Assembly (NCBI RefSeq): GCF_050948215.1
Contig: NC_135149.1
Coordinates: 6,243,001-6,307,000, forward strand
Source of the DNA: Halictus rubicundus
Taxonomy: Eukaryota > Arthropoda > Insecta > Hymenoptera > Halictidae
DNA length: 64,000 bases
Direction of reading: 5' to 3'
Shown here: in pieces, positions 10,145 through 20,723 of the stretch
Layout of the letters: every line of letters begins with the position of its first letter
Position numbering within the stretch: the first letter of the stretch is position 1
The notes under the pieces: generated by a model
Told to the model about the DNA's origin: nothing
The model's database searches: none
Seen by the model: the letters and a program-made list of their open reading frames with translations, nothing else
Program-made: the position numbers and the translations under genes

Positions 10145-11164
10145 TATAATAAACGTTGCCGTTTTTCATTAAATATTTGTTTTAAAAAGATTAATTTACA
10201 AAGGTCTGCCTTTCAAAAATGCAATCCATCATCCATGATGTTAATTACCGAAAAAAACGACGTCAAAGTTATTAGCGACTATGAATCGCAAGAAAGTAAT
10301 GAGATGGCCAATTTCAAAATGGTAGTGGAACTAATTAGTTCTAAAGATTTAATGATCGAAAATTGATTTTCGGGAATCGTTTGAAAAATCAACGGTGTCG
10401 AGTTTAAAGCTATATTTACTAGGTCAGTCAAATTTTACAATCTCAACTTTTTTATTTTATTAAATATTTGAAATACCTGAATATTTGAAGTGGACCCTAT
10501 TTAAAAATATTACTAATTATATACTTTTCAAAGTTAATGTATAAAATCAAACTTTTCAGAATACTCGTTAATTTTTACCGTTTCAATGTTAAGAAAAAGC
10601 AATTTCCGATAAAATTAATATCAGCAGATTAAATGAAACTATTTGGAAGAGAGTGTTCGATGATGATCCGAAAACCAGCATATCGAAATTAACTGATTGA
10701 CGGTTAAAAATTAATTCTACGTACAGATTTCTTTTTAGCAAAAAAAGAAAAAAAAACAACAAAAATCACTGTATTCGCGATAATTTTAAAAGGCAATAGG
10801 AGCCAATCGGTTTTACCGTTTCAACGTTAATAAAATGGTGTTTCCGATACAATAAATTTCAGCAGATTAAGTGAAACTATTTGGAGGAGAGCGTTGGAGC
10901 ATGATCGAAAACAGGCGCGCAGAAAGTTTGCCAAGCTAATACATCGTTCCGATATTTCTCTTGATCGGGGCAGCGCGTAGCACGGGCCGTTTCATCGATA
11001 TTAGCGATGTTAACGTTGAACAATCATACGTAACGATCGTTGAGTCCCACTTTATCGAAGCGTGGAGATGAACATGCTCGATCGCTCGTCGCAGCATGTT
11101 CCCTTTGTACGTGGCGTATAGTACGCCAGAGTGTTACGTGACGAACGTCATATCGCAGGTTAAT

Positions 11165-11167
<3 letters not shown>
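10145..11167. other. Non-coding stretch with an internal duplication
   Basis: No supported gene. It contains the direct repeat pair noted at 10568-10925; the part after 10920 is more CpG-rich and leads into the CT microsatellite. Confidence 0.45.
10568..10925 (+). repeat. Direct repeat, two copies about 240 bp apart
   Basis: About 120 bp at 10568-10690 recurs at 10808-10925. Shared blocks include TTTTACCGTTTCAA and CAGCAGATTAARTGAAACTA followed by TTTGGARGAGAG. The copies have diverged clearly, so the duplication is old. Confidence 0.65.

Positions 11168-11238
<71 letters not shown>
11168..11238 (+). repeat. (CT)35 microsatellite
   Basis: An uninterrupted CT dinucleotide tract of about 71 bp is followed by a C/T-rich tail to about 11256. 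An uninterrupted tract of this length is likely polymorphic. Confidence 0.95.
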
Positions 11239-11240
<2 letters not shown>

Positions 11241-11547
11241 CCTTCCTCCCTCCCTCTAACTCACCGAGCCAGTTTCACTCCGGTCCTATGTTTCCGTTCT
11301 AATGTGAGGATGATCGATGGTCATTTTGTTCTGACAAGTTCGATCGGGTTCCGACTCGTAGGCGTAATCATGAGCGAAGTTAATTGAGCCGTAGCGCCGA
11401 GCCAGCCTCGATGACTTCAACCAGTCATTACCGTTTTAGGCAGTGTCTGTCTGATGCGGCTACTGTTACACTCTTATTACTATTTTCGGGGCTTTCTTGT
11501 CAGCGGGTAAGAAGACTGTGTGAAGAAGAGTTCAGCTGATCGGTATA
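11239..11547. other. Non-coding gap
   Basis: Moderately CpG-rich sequence with no recognisable gene between the microsatellite and the next mariner derivative. Confidence 0.4.
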
Positions 11548-12010
11548 CAGGGTGATTTAAAAATTGATATCTATTATTTTTAATTCATTAATTGCCGAAT
11601 TATTATTTTTAGAAAACTCGACAAAGTAATGTAGTGAATGAAACTATACCTGGAAGGTAAAAATCATGGTGATTATTGTTTTAATCCTTCCAACCTGGCA
11701 ACCCGTTGTCAATATTGTAGCAACAGGTTTGTGGTGATTTCTCTGTTTAAGGTCATCCCAAGGTCATGATATTCTAAGTCATTGAATTCGTTTTGAGATT
11801 GTCTACAAATGCTGTACAGTAAAAAATATATAGTGCCATTTAAAACAATAAAGTGGCCTTGATCTTTCATTGAAATGATACTTTTCTTAATTTCCTAATA
11901 ATACAATTTGTAGAACATTGAAAATAGATTAACTTTTGCTTGCAAAATCTTTTTTCCAGAGTGTTGGAAATGCTACAAAAATTATGGTAACTAAATTTTG
12001 AACCACCCTG
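11548..12010. mobile_element. Internally deleted DD41D-type mariner derivative
   Basis: The 463-bp element starts CAGGGTGATTTAAAA and ends with the complement of CAGGGTGGTTCAAAA, with TA on both sides. Its middle (about 11748-11880) aligns with the inner arm of the mariner at 5691-7616: two AGGTCAT blocks, then AGTCATTGAATTCG, then TATAGTGCCATTTAAAA. No transposase sequence remains, so it can move only in trans. Confidence 0.75.
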
Positions 12011-13017
12011 TACAATATCAATATTTTAAGATTCTTAACATTTAACGTACGTAAAAGCGATCAGTGCATATCGTCAATAATAACGTTGTCGGTATTATTG
12101 AACATTCACGGGACAGGTTGATGTACTGTCGATATTTTGAATATTTTTTTTCTTTGGCTTTTTTTATTAATAATAATAAAATAACAGCTGCACACGCTTT
12201 CTTTCGATTCAATATCATTGGGCGTTGACTCGAAACGGAATGTATTGTCAATAATATTAAACGTGTAGAGAAAATGTAATTTGTGCAAAATAAAAATCGT
12301 CTGCATTAATAGCAAGATACACACGCATATTTCTTTCTTTCTGTTAATATTCATTGCGAAAATCTCCAAGTCGCCGCTGAAGAGTTCGTGTTCTATCGCA
12401 GATTTGATTAGTATTTAATTTGATGACTGTTATTAAACAATTGACGTAATGTAACTACAATCTAAATTGCCGTTTGGTTATATTTGAATGCAAATCCGAA
12501 TTGATTATGTATGATTGCAGCTCAGTTTTCTGTAAAGTAATCCAACATTTATCAACAATCCAATTTAGCACGTTTGTTATAGGTATTCAGCTAGAAAACA
12601 TTGCGTAAATGAGTATAAACAAATCCTGCTAATGTTGCATCGCATATTGCGTTTTCAAATAATGGAGCAGATAAACACGTGGTTATTTTACCCACAAGTG
12701 GCTATACACTTGTGTACACTACCTTTCAAAAGTTTGAAAGCAGTCAGATTGGTGAAAGGTAAATAAGCAAGTGTCTATTTATCAAATTTATCGTATCTTT
12801 TGATCAGATGGTTAAAACAATTTTATTTTGTTATCATGCTCTCAGATACTTTTTATTTAATTTTTATTTAATTTAATTTAATTTAATTTAATTTTTCTAT
12901 ACCTGAGTGATCTGTCATTCGTCTTGTATTTGGAAAAGAAAATTATCTTCAACGAGAATTCAAAAATATAAACAAAAAAATTAATTTAGGTCGGTTTTTT
13001 AAAAGTTAGTAGAGAAA
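12011..13017. other. AT-rich non-coding stretch
   Basis: No supported gene. Overlapping minus-strand frames (12042-12369) have no recognisable motif. ACACTACCTTTCAAAAGTTTG near 12717 resembles a Tc1-type terminus without a partner. A TTTAA simple repeat lies near 12857-12893. Confidence 0.4.
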
Positions 13018-13075
13018 ATGTCTTCCTCTACTACTAAAAAGAAAAGTATGATCACTTTAATGCAGCAAATATTTG
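13018..13075 (+). CDS. Candidate first coding exon (weak)
   Basis: An ATG opens 19 codons (MSSSTTKKKSMITLMQQIF) and runs directly into G/GTAAGT, a full consensus splice donor, which would give a phase-1 junction. I do not recognise the peptide and cannot find the next exon. An ATG and a donor this close occur by chance in AT-rich DNA, so it is listed only because no other host exon is visible nearby. Confidence 0.2.
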
Positions 13076-13540
13076 GTAAGTATCGTTATTATTCAATTCA
13101 CTGTGTGACAAAATTAATTTACTTTCAAGCACATTTTATTAAATGTTAGGTTGACCGGAAAGACGCTGCGTTTTCTACAAGAGCGTCCTATAGCTTAATA
13201 GTTTCTCTTTTGTTTTCATAACTTCATGCAGTATGAAAGAGAACACCTACTAGATACCACCGGAAATTATGTTATCGATTGAATAGATCCACTTTTATAA
13301 AAATGATACAGTAGCATGTAATTGAACGTACCAATTGTCTGTACGAATTACTATAACATATCAAATTTTATATAAGTCCTTGATATGCGAAGTAACAGAA
13401 ATTCAATGCCACGAAAAATACCGAGTATTTATTTTTCAGCTTACCCGCTGAAATTTAACAAACAACTTTTGTATAAATATGAACAAATTTTTTATAGTTC
13501 ATACTTCCAGAAGGAATATATACAATTATTGATTTATAAC

Positions 13541-13715
13541 TAAGTTGGGGTCTTTATGCAAAATAAAAACTTTCTGCATGCAATTGCAAAAAATATAAAC
13601 CAACAAAAAGTTACGCATTTTAGTCCTTGAAAAATAATATATTAACGTTCCCATTTTTTTTAATCTTCCTACTGTTTTAAATTTCACTTGCTCGATTTGC
13701 TCATAAATTCACAAA
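13541..13715. repeat. Diverged hAT-type MITE copy
   Basis: It shares TCTTTATGCAAAATAAAAAC at the left and TACTGTTTTAAATTKCAC-like sequence at the right with the complete element at 4516-4715. The terminal inverted repeats are badly eroded. Confidence 0.5.
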
Positions 13716-14981
13716 AGCAATAGTTAAATTATGACATAAATAAATTGTTCTATTAAAGGATAAGAAGTTTCAATCCCTTGTTTGCAATTTTTATTTCAGT
13801 TTATGTTGTAGTTAATATAACAAGAAATCTTAGAAGTATAATACTGAAATTGATAAAATATTTTCTTGTACTGTTTATTGTACAAACGAGTACAAGAAAC
13901 ATTGTACTAGTTTACTCAAAAAAGTCAGAAGAACATCACTTCCGACCTGATTGACAAGATGTGGTTCAAAATAAATTTTAACGCAGAAAATAATAAACGA
14001 AATCGACTTCAGAACCGACTCAAGATTGACAAGGAGCTGAAAAAGCAACGATTATTAAAACGTAACTGAAACAGGCAATAGTTTGACGTTTTTTCATAAT
14101 GGTTGTTCAAGATAAAAGTTCTACACAACTGTTTCAATCAAAACCTCGACATAACAGTTTTAAACATTTATTTGCGCAGCCGGATTGCAGTGACAGTTAT
14201 CCGCTCCGAAACTTTTGCTCGCCAGTGTACGTGACGCTGCAACGAATGTATTCAGCCAGGATCCATGCAGCTCATTTGTATAATGAAACATCGTCGAGTT
14301 TGCACGGCCCGGTTATCCAGCGCGAAGGCGTTCGTAACCAATTCTTTTGTAACAATTCCCGAGGATAAAGGCTGCGAAGAAATTTTTTTAAAGGGCACGG
14401 AAATCAGTGGTCTTCGGAAAATTAATTTACTCGCGGTTTCCAGTCGTAACGGGTTCGTTGCTGATTCGGCTGCCTTTTTTTTCGTGGCTCGCGAAATCGA
14501 ATGGCGAACAACGCTCATTAGTTAATAGTAGGAAAATAAAGTGGTCGGTTCAGTGGCCGGTTCATTCTCATGCGTGGCGCAAACTGCGTGCCACGTTGTT
14601 AGCAGTTTGCTAATGACTTGGCTATTCACGCGAAGCATTCTTCGAACGTCGCTGGGCCACATTAACATCTTGAATTATTAGTTTATCGCGGGAGTGCCAG
14701 AAATAGGTTTCGCCTATTCGCTTATTAATAATGGAAAACACTCTGTTAGCAACTCATTAGCCGGGTTGTTCTTGTATTATTCATGGAATCGTCGAGGCTC
14801 GTTATCGAAGTTACGGCGACGTTTGTTATCCTGCGTGTTGGTCCTTGGGCTCCTTCGGGCTCCTTCTTCTTTATTGTGTTTGTTCTTTTTTTTGCCGTGC
14901 CTCGGATTATAGTTGGGTTTCCTTATCTTGGCGAGACGGGAGATGCAGAGATTGACGTGAAACTGCATTGCGTTCAGTGAC
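13716..14981. other. Stretch without recognised gene
   Basis: AT-rich to 14080, then more balanced and CpG-containing from 14100 to 14980. Open frames of 60 to 90 codons overlap on both strands (14099-14613), which suggests absence of stops through composition, not coding. None has a recognisable domain. Confidence 0.4.
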
Positions 14982-15014
14982 AGTTACGGTAGAGATCTTT
15001 TCTCTACCGTAACT
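14982..15014. other. Perfect 14-bp hairpin
   Basis: AGTTACGGTAGAGA (14982-14995) and its exact complement TCTCTACCGTAACT (15001-15014) are separated by TCTTT. No T-run or gene end adjoins it, so a terminator role has no support. It may be a small inverted duplication, a replication-slippage product or an RNA stem. Confidence 0.8.
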
Positions 15015-16202
15015 TTCAATATGTTATCCCCACCATTGAGAGAATCCCCCTTCAAAATCAGTCCAGTAGTATTAATATAGTACTAAACTTTATTAAATCA
15101 AGAGTAATGGTATTTCAATTGCATTCTCTTTTATTGAGTTGGTGGAAAATTAATTTCGTCGATGAATCAATGTCGAGTATGAATTTTGTTCAATCAATTC
15201 TGTATATTGTCCACTCTATTCTTGGATTCTAGTTTATTGTTATACAAACTTTTTAAATCCTTTATTAGTAATGAGTAAGAAATAATATTATTTTAGAACA
15301 ACCCAATATTTTGACCTTTATTATTAAGAATATTATTAGATACCATGATGCTACATAATTATTGTTTTTATTTTTGTTCATGGGGATTGTATGACTGTGA
15401 TTATTGGCAGAAATTAAGGACTTCATAATTGCTTCCATTTCGGCAATTCTGGAGTGTATAATAACTATTTTTCATTTTAAAAATGAAGCTGAAAACATTT
15501 TTACAACTAAAATCGATATTATTAATTAACTTGCATTTCATATAATCATTCTCGAATATTTACTAAAGCAATCTTAAGTACGAACGTGTCAAAATTAAAC
15601 AAATATGACTTGAAACTATTCCTTAATCAAGAATTTTTATGAAGAAAATATTTGATTAATTGTCAACCTCAAATTGATACTAATCGCAATGGTTTTAGAA
15701 TAATATTATATTAAAGAGCTCAAATGATAAATTCAGAATGGTACAAATATTTGGTAACGACTGTGTAATAAAGTTTTATTAAAACTGAATTGTTGAAATA
15801 CAAAAGTGATGAAACATGGTAAATAATTTATGAAATGTTTCCAGATGAGTAATTAACTCTGTTGCGTCAGGAATTCAAACATAAGAACAAGATCTGTTTG
15901 ATTACGTCAAGCATCAGTTGTTTGTATTGGCGAATACGTTCTGTTAATTGTCAGCAGAATTCGATTGTGAAAGAAGAATCGGATTATTACTAAACAGAGC
16001 ATCTTGTCGAAACCTTGAAAACACCTGAGATCGCAATTTCAGCAGGTGTGCATTTCCTTATTATAGTACCTAAACCAATTGCCGAGATCATGTGTTATGT
16101 CTCACGTTAAAAAGCAGGTTTTTGTTTATTTTCTGTAAATTTTAAAGTACAAATTTCTTGTTTTAAAAAAATCAAAACAATTGTGGTTAATGTAACGATT
16201 AC
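15015..16202. other. AT-rich non-coding stretch
   Basis: No gene recognised between the hairpin and the Copia insertion. Confidence 0.5.
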
Positions 16203-16207
16203 ATTAT

Positions 16208-16391
16208 TGTTGGGACATGATATTTTGCAATGAAGATTTATTGTATAACAGCGGATAATAAAATACAGAGTTCTTGAAAAAGGTAGCACACGTTTCAAGC
16301 ACGAGTGTACAGCAGCAAGAAGAAGACACATCATAGTTCGGTGTACGAAACACAGGGAGCGTTGCGCGCCTATTAAGGCCTATTTCCAACA
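16208..16391 (-). repeat. Copia 3' LTR
   Basis: The 184-bp LTR runs from TGTTGGGACATG to TTTCCAACA on the plus strand and contains an AATAAA signal on the coding strand. It differs from the partner LTR only at 16367 (C here, T at 20694), a CpG-type transition. Confidence 0.97.
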
Positions 16392-16400
16392 CCCCCTCTC
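16392..16400 (-). promoter_or_regulatory. Copia polypurine tract
   Basis: On the minus strand GAGAGGGGG abuts the 3' LTR, the position from which plus-strand DNA synthesis is primed. The gag-pol stop codon (16399-16401) overlaps its edge, so almost no untranslated sequence separates the frame from the LTR. Confidence 0.85.
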
Positions 16401-19400
16401 AACGCGAGTCGTTTGGAATTTCATGTACACCAAGCCCAAGCGTACACCTTTGGTGTTGCGGCCCCGGTAGTGGCTTAGTAAGGACGTCAGCTGTCATCTC
16501 ATGCGTCGGTATGTAACGCACGTCGATCTTTCCTTGTTCGAAAACATCCCTTACGAAATGGCACCGTATGTCTATGTGTTTGGTGCGTGAGTGGAACACC
16601 GGGTTGCGGGTCATCTGTTGCGCACCTTGGTTGTCGCAATAAATAACGGTTGCTTCGTCTGTAATGCCCTGCAAGTCATAATCAATTAAAAGATTTCTTA
16701 TGTAAACGGCTTCCCTGGCGGCCTCACTGAGCGCCACGTATTCCGCTTCACTGCTTGATAGGGCAATGGCACGCTGTTTTCTTGCTTGCCATGTAACAGC
16801 TGCGTCCCCGATTTTGAAAAATAATCCAGTGTAGGATCTCCGATCATTGAGGTCTCCCGCCCAATCAGCATCGACATAGCCGACAAGTGGCTGACTCGTA
16901 CGCTTATATTTCAACCCAAAATTAGCAGTTCCTTGCAGGTACCGCAAAACACGCTTTGCAGCGGTCCAATGAGTCTCATCATGGTGATGGTTGAACTGAC
17001 TCAAACTGCTAATCGCATATGCCACATCTGGTCGTGTGGCCACAGCCAAAAACATTAGTGTACCAATTAAGGACTGGTACGGGAACGTTGTTGCTCCTTC
17101 AGTTCCTATATCTGGCCCCTTTTTTAATTTTTGGCTTCTGTCTGCAGGAGTACTTGCACCTTTACAATTTTCCATTTTAAACTTTAATAGTAGATCTTTT
17201 ATATATTTCCTTTGGCTAATGGTAATGGTTCCTTTATTTAAATCTTGATTAAATTCCATTCCCAAGCAATACTGTAACGGACCTAGATCTTTCATTTTGA
17301 ATTCGCTTGATAGGCCATCCTTGACTCTGACAAAAGTGTCGTGGTGATTAGTGGCCAGGATTAGATCATCGACGTATACAGCGACTATGAGTATAATATC
17401 GCTTTTTCTCAATACATAGATACATTTGTCAGCATTTGATGGTTTTAAACCAAGTTTCCGCAAGCTCCAGTCAAGTTTTATGTACCACTGTCTTCCAGAT
17501 TGCCTTAAACCGTATAGAGACTTGTTTAATAAACACACATGGTCTTTCTTACCTGGTTCAACGAAACCATCTGCTTGTTCCATGTAAATCTTTTCATCGA
17601 GATCGCCATTTATGTAGGCCATAACTACGTCAAGCTGGTACATTTTAAGATTGTACTTAGCAGATATGGCTGTCAAAATTCTTATGGAACTGAGTCTGGC
17701 TACAGGGGCAAAAGTCTCGTTAAAGTCCCTTCCTTCTTGTTGTGCATATCCTTTGGCTACGAGACGCGCCTTGCGTCGTTCGATGCTGCCGTCGCTTTTA
17801 TATTTGGTTTTCAAGACCCAACGACATCCAATGACGTTCTTGTCTTGTGGTCTCTCGACCAGTTTCCATGCGTCGCTCTGCGTCAAGGCATCGAATTCTT
17901 CTTTCATGGCCAACTTCCATGCTTTTGCATCATCACCAGTTAACACTTCCTTTACTGTTGGATCCACTGGTTGGCTCCATGCTAATGCTGCTTCTTGTAA
18001 GATAGAGGTTTCAGGTATCTCGTTGTATACCTTTCTTGGTCTTCCTCTATGCCCTGCTCGAATCAACTTCGGCCTTCCTGGACCTCTTCTGGAACTGGTT
18101 GTCCGCTCGTTTTCTCCTAGATCAGCATTTGTTTCGGATTCAGGTTCACGTTCATCAGCATCTGCTTCGAATTCAGGTTCACGTTCATCAGCATCTGCTT
18201 TGGATTCAAGGTTTATTTCAAAAGTTTGATTTTTTGATACAATCTTATCGAGCGTTCTGGATTCACTGAAGTTTTCCTCAAATATAACGTCCCGGCTTAT
18301 GACGATTTTGTGTGCATCGGGGTTCCACAGTCGATACGCTTTGGACTCGCTCGAATATCCGACGAAAACACATTGCGTTGACTTTGCCTGGAACTTATCC
18401 TTCCCAGGGGTTTTATCAAGGAACCATGACTTGCAGCCGAAAATTTTCATATGGCTCACGTTAGGTTTTACACGCTTGTACGTTTCAAATGGTGTTTTAT
18501 GTGGCAAGCTCTTCGATGGACATCTGTTTCTAATATACGCCGCAGTAGCAATTGCCTCAGCCCAAAAAGATTTTGGCAATTTTGATTGAAGTAGCATGCA
18601 TCGTGCCATTTCCACCAAAGTTCTGTTCATGCGTTCCGCTGTCCCATTTTGCTGCGGAGTGTACGCTACTGAACGTTCACGCTGGATCCCACTTCCCCTT
18701 AAAACTTCTGAAAAAATTGACCCACAGTATTCAAGACTATTATCAGTTCTAAGAGTTTTAATTCTTTTGTTCGTTGATCTCTCAGCCTTGGCTTTGAAAT
18801 CTAAAAATGCACTCTTGATCTCGTCTTTTGATTTTAAAAAATATACTTCGATCCACTTCGATTTTTCGTCAATAAATGTTGCGAAGTAAGTTGCACCACC
18901 ATTTGATTTGTTTCGCATGGGACCACATAAATCTGAGTGGATTAGGTCTAATACATCATAAACTCTGTTGTTAGATTTTACAGGGAAGGGTTTTGCTGTC
19001 TGCTTACCTTGTACACAGATTTCGCAAAATTTCATTTTATCACCAGCTTGAAAAGACAATCCTTGTACCATATCTTTTGATACTAACATCCTTAGATCTT
19101 TTTCATTTAAGTGTCCATAGCGTGAGTGCCATTTGTCCAAGGTATTATTTTTGGCACTTACCATGTTTACAAGCTCTTCATTTGTCTCAAGGAAGTAAAG
19201 GTCTCCTTTCTTTCGAGCTATTGCCACTAGTTGTGACTTATAATTTGTAATACAAGCTTCATCCCCTGTGAAATTGACTTTGTAACCGTTTTGCACGATT
19301 TTGGGGATTGACAATAAATTTGTCCTTAGATCAGGTACATAAAGTGCATTATCCAGTCTTATCCTCTTCGTATGTCCATAATTGAGTGCATTGATGTATA

Positions 19401-20391
19401 TCGTGCCTTCTCCATTTATACTGACAGTTTTGTCTGTCGCCAAGCGGACATCTCCATGCCTAGAGATTCTGAAATCTGTAAACAGGCTACGATCGTGGCA
19501 CATATGAGAGGTTGCACCGCTATCCAAACACCAAATATTTTTTAAAAACGCAGTACGATAATCCTGCTTCAGTGACAATGCACCCTCGCCACGGATCATG
19601 AAAGCTTCATCTGCTTGCGATGCAGACTGCTGTCGGTCAGAGTTTCTCTTCCAGCATTGCGAAGCTTTATGTCCAAATTTTGAGCAAAAGTTGCACTTGT
19701 ACTTGGATTTATAATTAGTGTTCAACTGTCTGGTATTAGTATTTTGGTGCGTAGGTTTTTCATACCTGGTAACTCTGCTATTCGGTTCGGACTTTGTATA
19801 CAGGGCTCCATGGCAACTGTTGCTTGGTACCTTCTTTCTTCTGGCATTTGACTCTTCTATCAGCTTAATTTTCAGTGCTTCAGGGGTTGGTAATTCATCC
19901 CTCGATTCAATGGCACAGCGAAAGTTATCATAGCTGTCAGGTATGCTGTAAAGTAGTAGTATACTCACTAAATCATCAACTACTTTTATGTCCATTCCAT
20001 TCAGTTTGTCCACTAAGGCGAAAAATGCATTCACATGGTCCACCATGCTGTCAGATTCGCCCATCCTGGTAAACAGTAATTGTTTCAGCAGCGTAGCTTT
20101 ATGGGCAGGACCCTTAGAAAGGTAAACTTCTTCCAATTTGGTCCACACAGCTTTTGCAGTAGTACAATGCTTCACGTGGCACAGTTCAGCTGCTGCTATG
20201 GTGAGGACGATATCGGCCATAGCTTTAGGTTCATTCCGTTCCCAAACTCTTATTTCCGCTTCAGTTCCTGGCCTTTCACCAGTTACATATTGCCAATGAT
20301 CATTTTTTACGAGTATCATCTTCATTTGAAACTTCCAAGTATCGTAATTGTCTTTACTTAGTTTATCGATATTTGATGATTGCGTCGACAT
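16399..20391 (-). CDS. Copia gag-pol polyprotein
   Basis: A single 1330-codon frame encodes all Copia functions. The first ATG is at 20391; the frame is open five codons further but lacks an ATG there. In order: a Copia-type gag region (about 1-190), a CCHC zinc knuckle (C233, C236, H241, C246), protease DSGA (D290), a GAG-pre-integrase segment (about 420-465, HSRYGHL and CEIC), an integrase core with D487, D550 and E586 (35 residues between the last two), reverse transcriptase with YVDD at 1006-1009, and RNase H ending in the SSSEAEY (about 1212-1218), CDN and HID motifs typical of Copia. Between integrase and RT are a doubled acidic DADEREPE block and two GRP cores (about 770-785) resembling AT-hooks. 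No stop or frameshift is present. It is flanked directly by PBS, PPT and LTRs, and expression would come from the 20535-20718 LTR. Confidence 0.97.
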   Translation of the reverse strand: MSTQSSNIDKLSKDNYDTWKFQMKMILVKNDHWQYVTGERPGTEAEIRVWERNEPKAMADIVLTIAAAELCHVKHCTTAKAVWTKLEEVYLSKGPAHKATLLKQLLFTRMGESDSMVDHVNAFFALVDKLNGMDIKVVDDLVSILLLYSIPDSYDNFRCAIESRDELPTPEALKIKLIEESNARRKKVPSNSCHGALYTKSEPNSRVTRYEKPTHQNTNTRQLNTNYKSKYKCNFCSKFGHKASQCWKRNSDRQQSASQADEAFMIRGEGALSLKQDYRTAFLKNIWCLDSGATSHMCHDRSLFTDFRISRHGDVRLATDKTVSINGEGTIYINALNYGHTKRIRLDNALYVPDLRTNLLSIPKIVQNGYKVNFTGDEACITNYKSQLVAIARKKGDLYFLETNEELVNMVSAKNNTLDKWHSRYGHLNEKDLRMLVSKDMVQGLSFQAGDKMKFCEICVQGKQTAKPFPVKSNNRVYDVLDLIHSDLCGPMRNKSNGGATYFATFIDEKSKWIEVYFLKSKDEIKSAFLDFKAKAERSTNKRIKTLRTDNSLEYCGSIFSEVLRGSGIQRERSVAYTPQQNGTAERMNRTLVEMARCMLLQSKLPKSFWAEAIATAAYIRNRCPSKSLPHKTPFETYKRVKPNVSHMKIFGCKSWFLDKTPGKDKFQAKSTQCVFVGYSSESKAYRLWNPDAHKIVISRDVIFEENFSESRTLDKIVSKNQTFEINLESKADADEREPEFEADADEREPESETNADLGENERTTSSRRGPGRPKLIRAGHRGRPRKVYNEIPETSILQEAALAWSQPVDPTVKEVLTGDDAKAWKLAMKEEFDALTQSDAWKLVERPQDKNVIGCRWVLKTKYKSDGSIERRKARLVAKGYAQQEGRDFNETFAPVARLSSIRILTAISAKYNLKMYQLDVVMAYINGDLDEKIYMEQADGFVEPGKKDHVCLLNKSLYGLRQSGRQWYIKLDWSLRKLGLKPSNADKCIYVLRKSDIILIVAVYVDDLILATNHHDTFVRVKDGLSSEFKMKDLGPLQYCLGMEFNQDLNKGTITISQRKYIKDLLLKFKMENCKGASTPADRSQKLKKGPDIGTEGATTFPYQSLIGTLMFLAVATRPDVAYAISSLSQFNHHHDETHWTAAKRVLRYLQGTANFGLKYKRTSQPLVGYVDADWAGDLNDRRSYTGLFFKIGDAAVTWQARKQRAIALSSSEAEYVALSEAAREAVYIRNLLIDYDLQGITDEATVIYCDNQGAQQMTRNPVFHSRTKHIDIRCHFVRDVFEQGKIDVRYIPTHEMTADVLTKPLPGPQHQRCTLGLGVHEIPNDSR

Positions 20392-20520
20392 TTCGAAGAG
20401 GAGCACGCGGAAGTTACTTTAAATATATTTAGTTATATTAGCCAAACAAAAATTGACCGGTAACTCGCGTTATCGAATTTGCGCACAAAAATATCCACTA
20501 AAAACTTTTTGATACACTTC

Positions 20521-20534
20521 CTGGGCCCATAACC
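20521..20534 (-). promoter_or_regulatory. Copia primer-binding site (initiator Met tRNA type)
   Basis: Directly inside the 5' LTR, the minus strand reads GGTTATGGGCCCAG. This is the motif used by Drosophila copia, which primes from an internal fragment of initiator tRNA-Met. Confidence 0.9.
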
Positions 20535-20718
20535 TGTTGGGACATGATATTTTGCAATGAAGATTTATTGTATAACAGCGGATAATAAAATACAGAGTTC
20601 TTGAAAAAGGTAGCACACGTTTCAAGCACGAGTGTACAGCAGCAAGAAGAAGACACATCATAGTTCGGTGTACGAAACACAGGGAGCGTTGCGTGCCTAT
20701 TAAGGCCTATTTCCAACA
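20535..20718 (-). repeat. Copia 5' LTR
   Basis: This is the 184-bp partner of 16208-16391, identical except for T at 20694. It is followed by the target duplication ATTAT at 20719-20723. Confidence 0.97.
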
Positions 20719-20723
20719 ATTAT

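Larger units (their letters stand above)
16208..20718 (-). mobile_element. Near-intact Copia (Ty1) retrotransposon
   Basis: The 4511-bp element is transcribed on the minus strand. It has two 184-bp LTRs differing at one base, a perfect 5-bp target duplication ATTAT (16203-16207 and 20719-20723), a primer-binding site, a polypurine tract and one uninterrupted gag-pol frame. All parts needed for retrotransposition are visible, so this is the youngest and most complete element in the window. The 5' LTR in its own orientation is the copy at 20535-20718. Confidence 0.97.

Noticed and set aside
12710..12745. Tc1-type element from the CACTACCTTTCAAAAGTTTG motif
   Set aside because: Only one end; no inverted partner and no transposase sequence nearby.
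16698..20361. Many plus-strand open frames opposite the Copia gag-pol (for example 17651-18229)
   Set aside because: They lie antisense to a verified coding frame, have no motifs, and arise from its codon composition.
20392..20406. Upstream start for Copia gag-pol at 20406
   Set aside because: The codon there is GTG; the first ATG in frame is at 20391 and opens a typical Copia gag start (MSTQ).
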